DNA of 8,051 nucleotides from assembly GCA_002428805.1 (NCBI GenBank), contig DIXX01000020.1, forward strand, positions 12,344 through 20,394, given 5' to 3'. The DNA is from Cetobacterium sp. UBA6069. Its GTDB lineage: Bacteria > Fusobacteriota > Fusobacteriia > Fusobacteriales > Fusobacteriaceae. Position 1 is the stretch's first letter. The number at the start of each line of letters is the position of its first letter. Shown here piece by piece: positions 5,146 through 8,051 of this stretch. Under the pieces are notes generated by a model that was not told the DNA's origin, did not search any database, and saw only the letters and a list, made by a program, of their open reading frames with translations. The translations under genes and the position numbers were made by a program.

Positions 5146-6075
5146 ATGGAAAATATTAATAAAACTATTTTAACAGGAAGTATAACAGAGGAGATAAGAA
5201 GAGAAAATTTAGTTAGAGCTAAGAAAAGGGCTATTATATCAGGAGTAAAGTTAGGAATAAGATATACAATTTTAGCAGTAGTTGGAATTGCAATGTTATA
5301 TCCTTTAATCTGGTTATTAGGAGCTTCATTTAAAACAAATGCAGATATATTTACAAGTATAGGATTTATACCAAAAGATTTTAAATTTGATTTTACAGGA
5401 TATATTAACGGATGGAAAACTTCGACAGAGTACACATTCGCTACATATTTTTTGAATACATTTAAAATTGTAATTCCAAAAGTTGTTTTAACGATAGTTT
5501 CAGCAGTTTTAACAGCATATGGATTTGCAAGATTTAAATTCCCAGGAAAGAAAATTTTGTTTGGAATCTTAATCTCAACACTACTATTACCAAATGTTGT
5601 TTTAAGAATTCCGCAGTTTTTGATGTATAAAAACTTTGGTTGGTTAGATACATATTTACCACTATTTGTACCAGCAGCATTTGCAACAGATACGTTCTTC
5701 GTATTTATGCTAATACAGTTTATCAGAGGATTACCTAAAGAGATAGAGGAAGCAGCTTGTGTAGATGGATGTAATCCGTTACAAACACTTGTGTATATAA
5801 TGGTTCCAATGCTAAAACCTGCAATAATTTCAGTAGCTTTATTCCAATTTATGTGGACAATGAACGATTTTATGGGGCCTTTAATTTATCTATCGAGTGT
5901 AGAAAAATATCCAGTTGCACTAGCTTTAAAGATGTCGATGGATGTAAGCAGTAATGTAAATTGGAATCAAATTCTAGCGATGTCAATAATAGGATTGACG
6001 CCTTCGTTACTTGTATTCTTTGCTGCACAAAGACACTTTGTTGATGGAATATCTGCTGGAGGAGTAAAAGGATAA
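5146..6075 (+). CDS. ABC sugar transporter permease, MalG/UgpE type (TogN-like)
   Basis: This is the second channel subunit of the CUT1 importer. Its 309 residues include a charged cytoplasmic N-terminal stretch of about 38 residues before the first membrane segment (about 40-60, AVVGIAMLYPLIWLLGASFK). The EAA loop reads LPKEIEEAACVDGCN (196-210) followed by VPMLKPAI. The C-terminus ends FFAAQRHFVDGISAGGVKG, the usual ending of MalG-type subunits. It follows the first permease after 3 bases, with GGGGAGGAG inside the end of that gene as its ribosome-binding site, so the two subunits are probably made in equal amounts. Eleven bases separate it from GH28. It would form a heterodimer with the MalF-type subunit and receive substrate from a TogB-like binding protein, perhaps the one encoded at the left edge. 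Confidence 0.93.
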   Translation: MENINKTILTGSITEEIRRENLVRAKKRAIISGVKLGIRYTILAVVGIAMLYPLIWLLGASFKTNADIFTSIGFIPKDFKFDFTGYINGWKTSTEYTFATYFLNTFKIVIPKVVLTIVSAVLTAYGFARFKFPGKKILFGILISTLLLPNVVLRIPQFLMYKNFGWLDTYLPLFVPAAFATDTFFVFMLIQFIRGLPKEIEEAACVDGCNPLQTLVYIMVPMLKPAIISVALFQFMWTMNDFMGPLIYLSSVEKYPVALALKMSMDVSSNVNWNQILAMSIIGLTPSLLVFFAAQRHFVDGISAGGVKG

Positions 6076-6086
6076 AAGGGGAAAAT

Positions 6087-7613
6087 ATGAACATAAATAT
6101 AACTTTAATAAATTCAAGAAGCATCACATTTATAATAGAAAACAATGAAAAATTTTATTTGAAAAAGAAGCTGAATGCAAAAATTGGAGATAGAATTTTT
6201 ACAGTTGAAAAGGTAGTAAATAGTGTTTACGGTTTAGATCCAGATACAAATTATACTTTAGAGATTTTTGAAGATGAGAATCAAGTTATAAAGAAAGAGT
6301 TTAAAACGGCAGTTGAGAGTTTTACTCTTAATGTTAAAAGATTTGGTGTTAAAGGGGATGGAGTATCAAATGATACTCTTCCTTTACAAACAGCAATAAT
6401 GTCTTGTCCGAAAGATGGAAGAGTATTTGTTCCTGCAGGAAAGTATTTGGTGACATCTTTATTTTTAAAAAGTGATATGACCCTAGAATTAGCTAAAGGT
6501 GCAGAGATTTTAGGAGATACAAAAAGAGAAAATTTTGGAATTTTACCAGGATTTATTGAAAATGAGAAGGATGAAGAGTATTACTTAGGAACTTGGGAAG
6601 GAAATCCACTAGATAGTTTTTCATCTATAATAACAGGAATAAATGTTCAAAATATAAAAATACTCGGTGAAGGAGTTATTAATGGTCAAGCTTCTAAAGA
6701 GAATTGGTGGGAAAATCCTAAAGTTAGAAGAGGGGCTTGGAGACCGAGATCAATATTTTTGAATCATTGTAAAGACATTATATTGGAAGGAGTAACGATA
6801 AAAAACTCTCCATCATGGACAGTTCATCCTTTCTTTTGTGAAAATTTAAGATTTATAAACTTAAAAATAGAAAATCCAGCAGATTCACCGAATACAGATG
6901 GAATAGATCCAGAATCTTGTAAAAATGTAGAGTATTTAGGAATAGACTTCTCTGTAGGTGATGATTGTATAGCTATAAAATCAGGAAAATTATATTTAGG
7001 TGAAAAATTAAAAACTCCTTCTGAGAATTTTTTAATAAAACATTGTCATATGAAATATGGTCACGGTGGTGTTGTTATAGGAAGCGAAATGTCTGGTGGA
7101 GTAAAAAATATAGTGATTGAAAAGTGTGTGTTTTATAAAACAGATAAAGGGATTAGAGTAAAAACTAGAAGGGGAAGAGGAGAAACAGGAGTCGTAGATG
7201 GAATAACAGTTAAAGATGTATATATGGATGCAGTAAAAGTTCCATTTGTATTTAACTCATTTTATTTCTGTGATCCAGATGGAAAAACAGAATATGTTTA
7301 TTCAAAAGAAAAGTTACCTGTAGATAAAGGAACCCCTCAAATTAAAAATCTAGTTTTTGAAGATATTGAGTGCAAAGATACAGAGGTTTGTGCTGGATTT
7401 TTATATGGATTACCAGAGAAACCGATTCAAAATGTAAAATTTAAAAATGTAAGTATTAAATTTACAGAAGTTGAAGTTGAAGAAGATTATCCAGCGATGA
7501 TGTCATTTGTTGAAAAAGAGGCAAAAGCAGGATTTTTTATAAAAAATTCTGAGAATGTAACTTTTGAAAATGTAGATATAATTGGAAATATAGGAGAGAA
7601 AATAAGAGGTTAA
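6087..7613 (+). CDS. Glycoside hydrolase family 28, cytoplasmic exo-polygalacturonase-like, with N-terminal Fn3-like domain
   Basis: The enzyme probably releases galacturonate from imported oligogalacturonides by inverting hydrolysis. Of its 508 residues, about 1-76 form a small beta-rich domain that reads like a fibronectin type III fold (SVYGLDPDTNYTLEIFEDEN). From about 80 (LNVKRFGVKGDGVSNDT) the parallel beta-helix begins. All GH28 signature residues are present: NTDG (269-272), GDDC (291-294, with D271, D292 and D293 as the catalytic acids), GHGG (325-328, H326), and GIRVKT (355-360, R357 and K359). There is no signal peptide, as in the intracellular exo-acting PelB of Thermotoga maritima. 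That layout, Fn3-like domain plus beta-helix, is known from exo-acting bacterial members. AAGGGG stands five bases before the ATG. GH28 also includes rhamnogalacturonan and xylogalacturonan hydrolases, so the exact substrate is not settled. Confidence 0.9.
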   Translation: MNINITLINSRSITFIIENNEKFYLKKKLNAKIGDRIFTVEKVVNSVYGLDPDTNYTLEIFEDENQVIKKEFKTAVESFTLNVKRFGVKGDGVSNDTLPLQTAIMSCPKDGRVFVPAGKYLVTSLFLKSDMTLELAKGAEILGDTKRENFGILPGFIENEKDEEYYLGTWEGNPLDSFSSIITGINVQNIKILGEGVINGQASKENWWENPKVRRGAWRPRSIFLNHCKDIILEGVTIKNSPSWTVHPFFCENLRFINLKIENPADSPNTDGIDPESCKNVEYLGIDFSVGDDCIAIKSGKLYLGEKLKTPSENFLIKHCHMKYGHGGVVIGSEMSGGVKNIVIEKCVFYKTDKGIRVKTRRGRGETGVVDGITVKDVYMDAVKVPFVFNSFYFCDPDGKTEYVYSKEKLPVDKGTPQIKNLVFEDIECKDTEVCAGFLYGLPEKPIQNVKFKNVSIKFTEVEVEEDYPAMMSFVEKEAKAGFFIKNSENVTFENVDIIGNIGEKIRG

Positions 7614-7638
7614 AAAATGATTTATAAAGAGGGGCAAT

Positions 7639-8051
7639 ATGAAAAAATATATAAAAATTAACAGGAAAGATAATGTTGGTGTTGCCTTGTGTTTTATTCC
7701 TGAAGGTGAAGTTATAGAGATTGATGGAAAAAAACTTAAGTTGAAAGAGGACATAAAAAAAGGGCATAAGTTTGCAATAGAAGCCATCCAATTAAATCAA
7801 AATATAATAAAGTATGGAATGCCCATAGGACATAGCTTAAAAAATTTAGAAGTTGGAGAATGGATTCATACTCATAATTTAAAAACGAATTTAAATGATT
7901 TAGATAAATACTCATATGAGAATATGAATAAAGAGGATTTAAAAAGAAATAAATCTAGAAAAGTGAGGGTTTATTCTAGAAAAAATAATAAAATAGGGAT
8001 AAGAAATGAGCTTTGGATAGTTCCAACAGTTGGATGTGTAAATGGAGTCGG
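7639..8051 (+). CDS. uxaA: Altronate dehydratase UxaA (partial, C-terminus off right edge)
   Basis: UxaA removes water from D-altronate to give 2-keto-3-deoxygluconate, the third step of galacturonate breakdown after UxaC and UxaB. The first 137 of about 490 residues are visible. Residues 1-80 form the SAF domain, with NVGVAL early and KYGMPIGHSLKNLEVGEWIHTHNLKTNL (58-85) at its end. The large catalytic domain then begins with KIGIRNELWIVPTVGCVNGV (118-137), a stretch typical of altronate dehydratases. GAGGGG stands four bases before the ATG, and 25 bases separate the gene from GH28, so it belongs to the operon. Galactarate dehydratase (GarD) is a relative, but the HTHN and GIRNELW patterns together with the pectin context favour UxaA. 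The sequence stops at the window edge; nothing suggests a broken gene. Confidence 0.9.
   Translation, partial: MKKYIKINRKDNVGVALCFIPEGEVIEIDGKKLKLKEDIKKGHKFAIEAIQLNQNIIKYGMPIGHSLKNLEVGEWIHTHNLKTNLNDLDKYSYENMNKEDLKRNKSRKVRVYSRKNNKIGIRNELWIVPTVGCVNGV

Noticed and set aside
5118..6145. Minus-strand reading frames across the second permease (5118-5435 and 5870-6145)
   Set aside because: They oppose a clear MalG-type gene, have hydrophobic shadow composition and show no family motif.
7503..7791. Two overlapping minus-strand frames over the GH28/uxaA junction
   Set aside because: They are rich in Phe, Ile, Leu and Tyr as expected from AT-rich antisense, and they overlap two convincing genes.
1..8051. 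Undescribed defence, mobile or other novel system
   Set aside because: All long reading frames belong to recognisable families that fit oligogalacturonide uptake and breakdown plus one efflux pump. No transposase, integrase, repeat array, direct-repeat boundary or unknown conserved gene is seen.

Overview
The window is an AT-rich (roughly two-thirds A+T or more, judged by eye), gene-dense bacterial segment holding most of a catabolic locus for pectin-derived oligogalacturonides. Strong GGGAGGT-type Shine-Dalgarno sites, very AT-rich codon choice, and a solute-binding protein whose export signal lacks a lipobox cysteine suggest a Gram-negative, AT-rich anaerobe. A member of the Fusobacteriota (Cetobacterium/Ilyobacter-like) would fit, but that is an inference from composition and gene style and is not proven here.

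Layout. (1) 1-668, minus strand: the N-terminal 222 residues of a TogB-like family 1 solute-binding protein, cut by the left edge. (2) 669-854: divergent intergenic region with a promoter for the binding protein, an operator-like element and two further inverted repeats. (3) 855-2189, plus: a MATE-family efflux transporter, best started at a GTG. (4) 2194-2226: a clean bidirectional terminator between convergent genes. (5) 2215-2907, minus: a GntR/FCD transcription regulator with a TTG start. (6) 2908-3136: divergent regulatory region with a promoter for each flanking gene and a near-palindromic operator lying on the -10 box of the catabolic operon. (7) 3137 to the right edge, plus: a tightly packed operon of GH105 unsaturated uronyl hydrolase, two ABC permeases (MalF- and MalG-type), a cytoplasmic GH28 exo-polygalacturonase-like enzyme, and the first 137 residues of altronate dehydratase (UxaA).

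How it works together (inference from families). Short galacturonate oligomers made by extracellular pectinases are captured in the periplasm by the binding protein and imported by the two permeases. The ATPase is not in the window. In the cytoplasm GH28 removes saturated galacturonate, GH105 removes the 4,5-unsaturated uronyl end left by lyases, and UxaA works on the galacturonate branch (altronate to 2-keto-3-deoxygluconate). The GntR/FCD protein probably senses a uronate-derived ligand. A shared 14-bp element (consensus near ACTAGGATACTAGT) occurs upstream of both the binding-protein gene and the GH105 operon, and suggests that it controls both. The MATE gene sits inside the locus, but nothing in the sequence ties it to pectin use.

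I see no CRISPR array, insertion sequence, tRNA, rRNA, phage gene or defence system. The enzymatic system is a recognisable one. What deserves a second look is the regulatory architecture and the split arrangement of the transporter genes.
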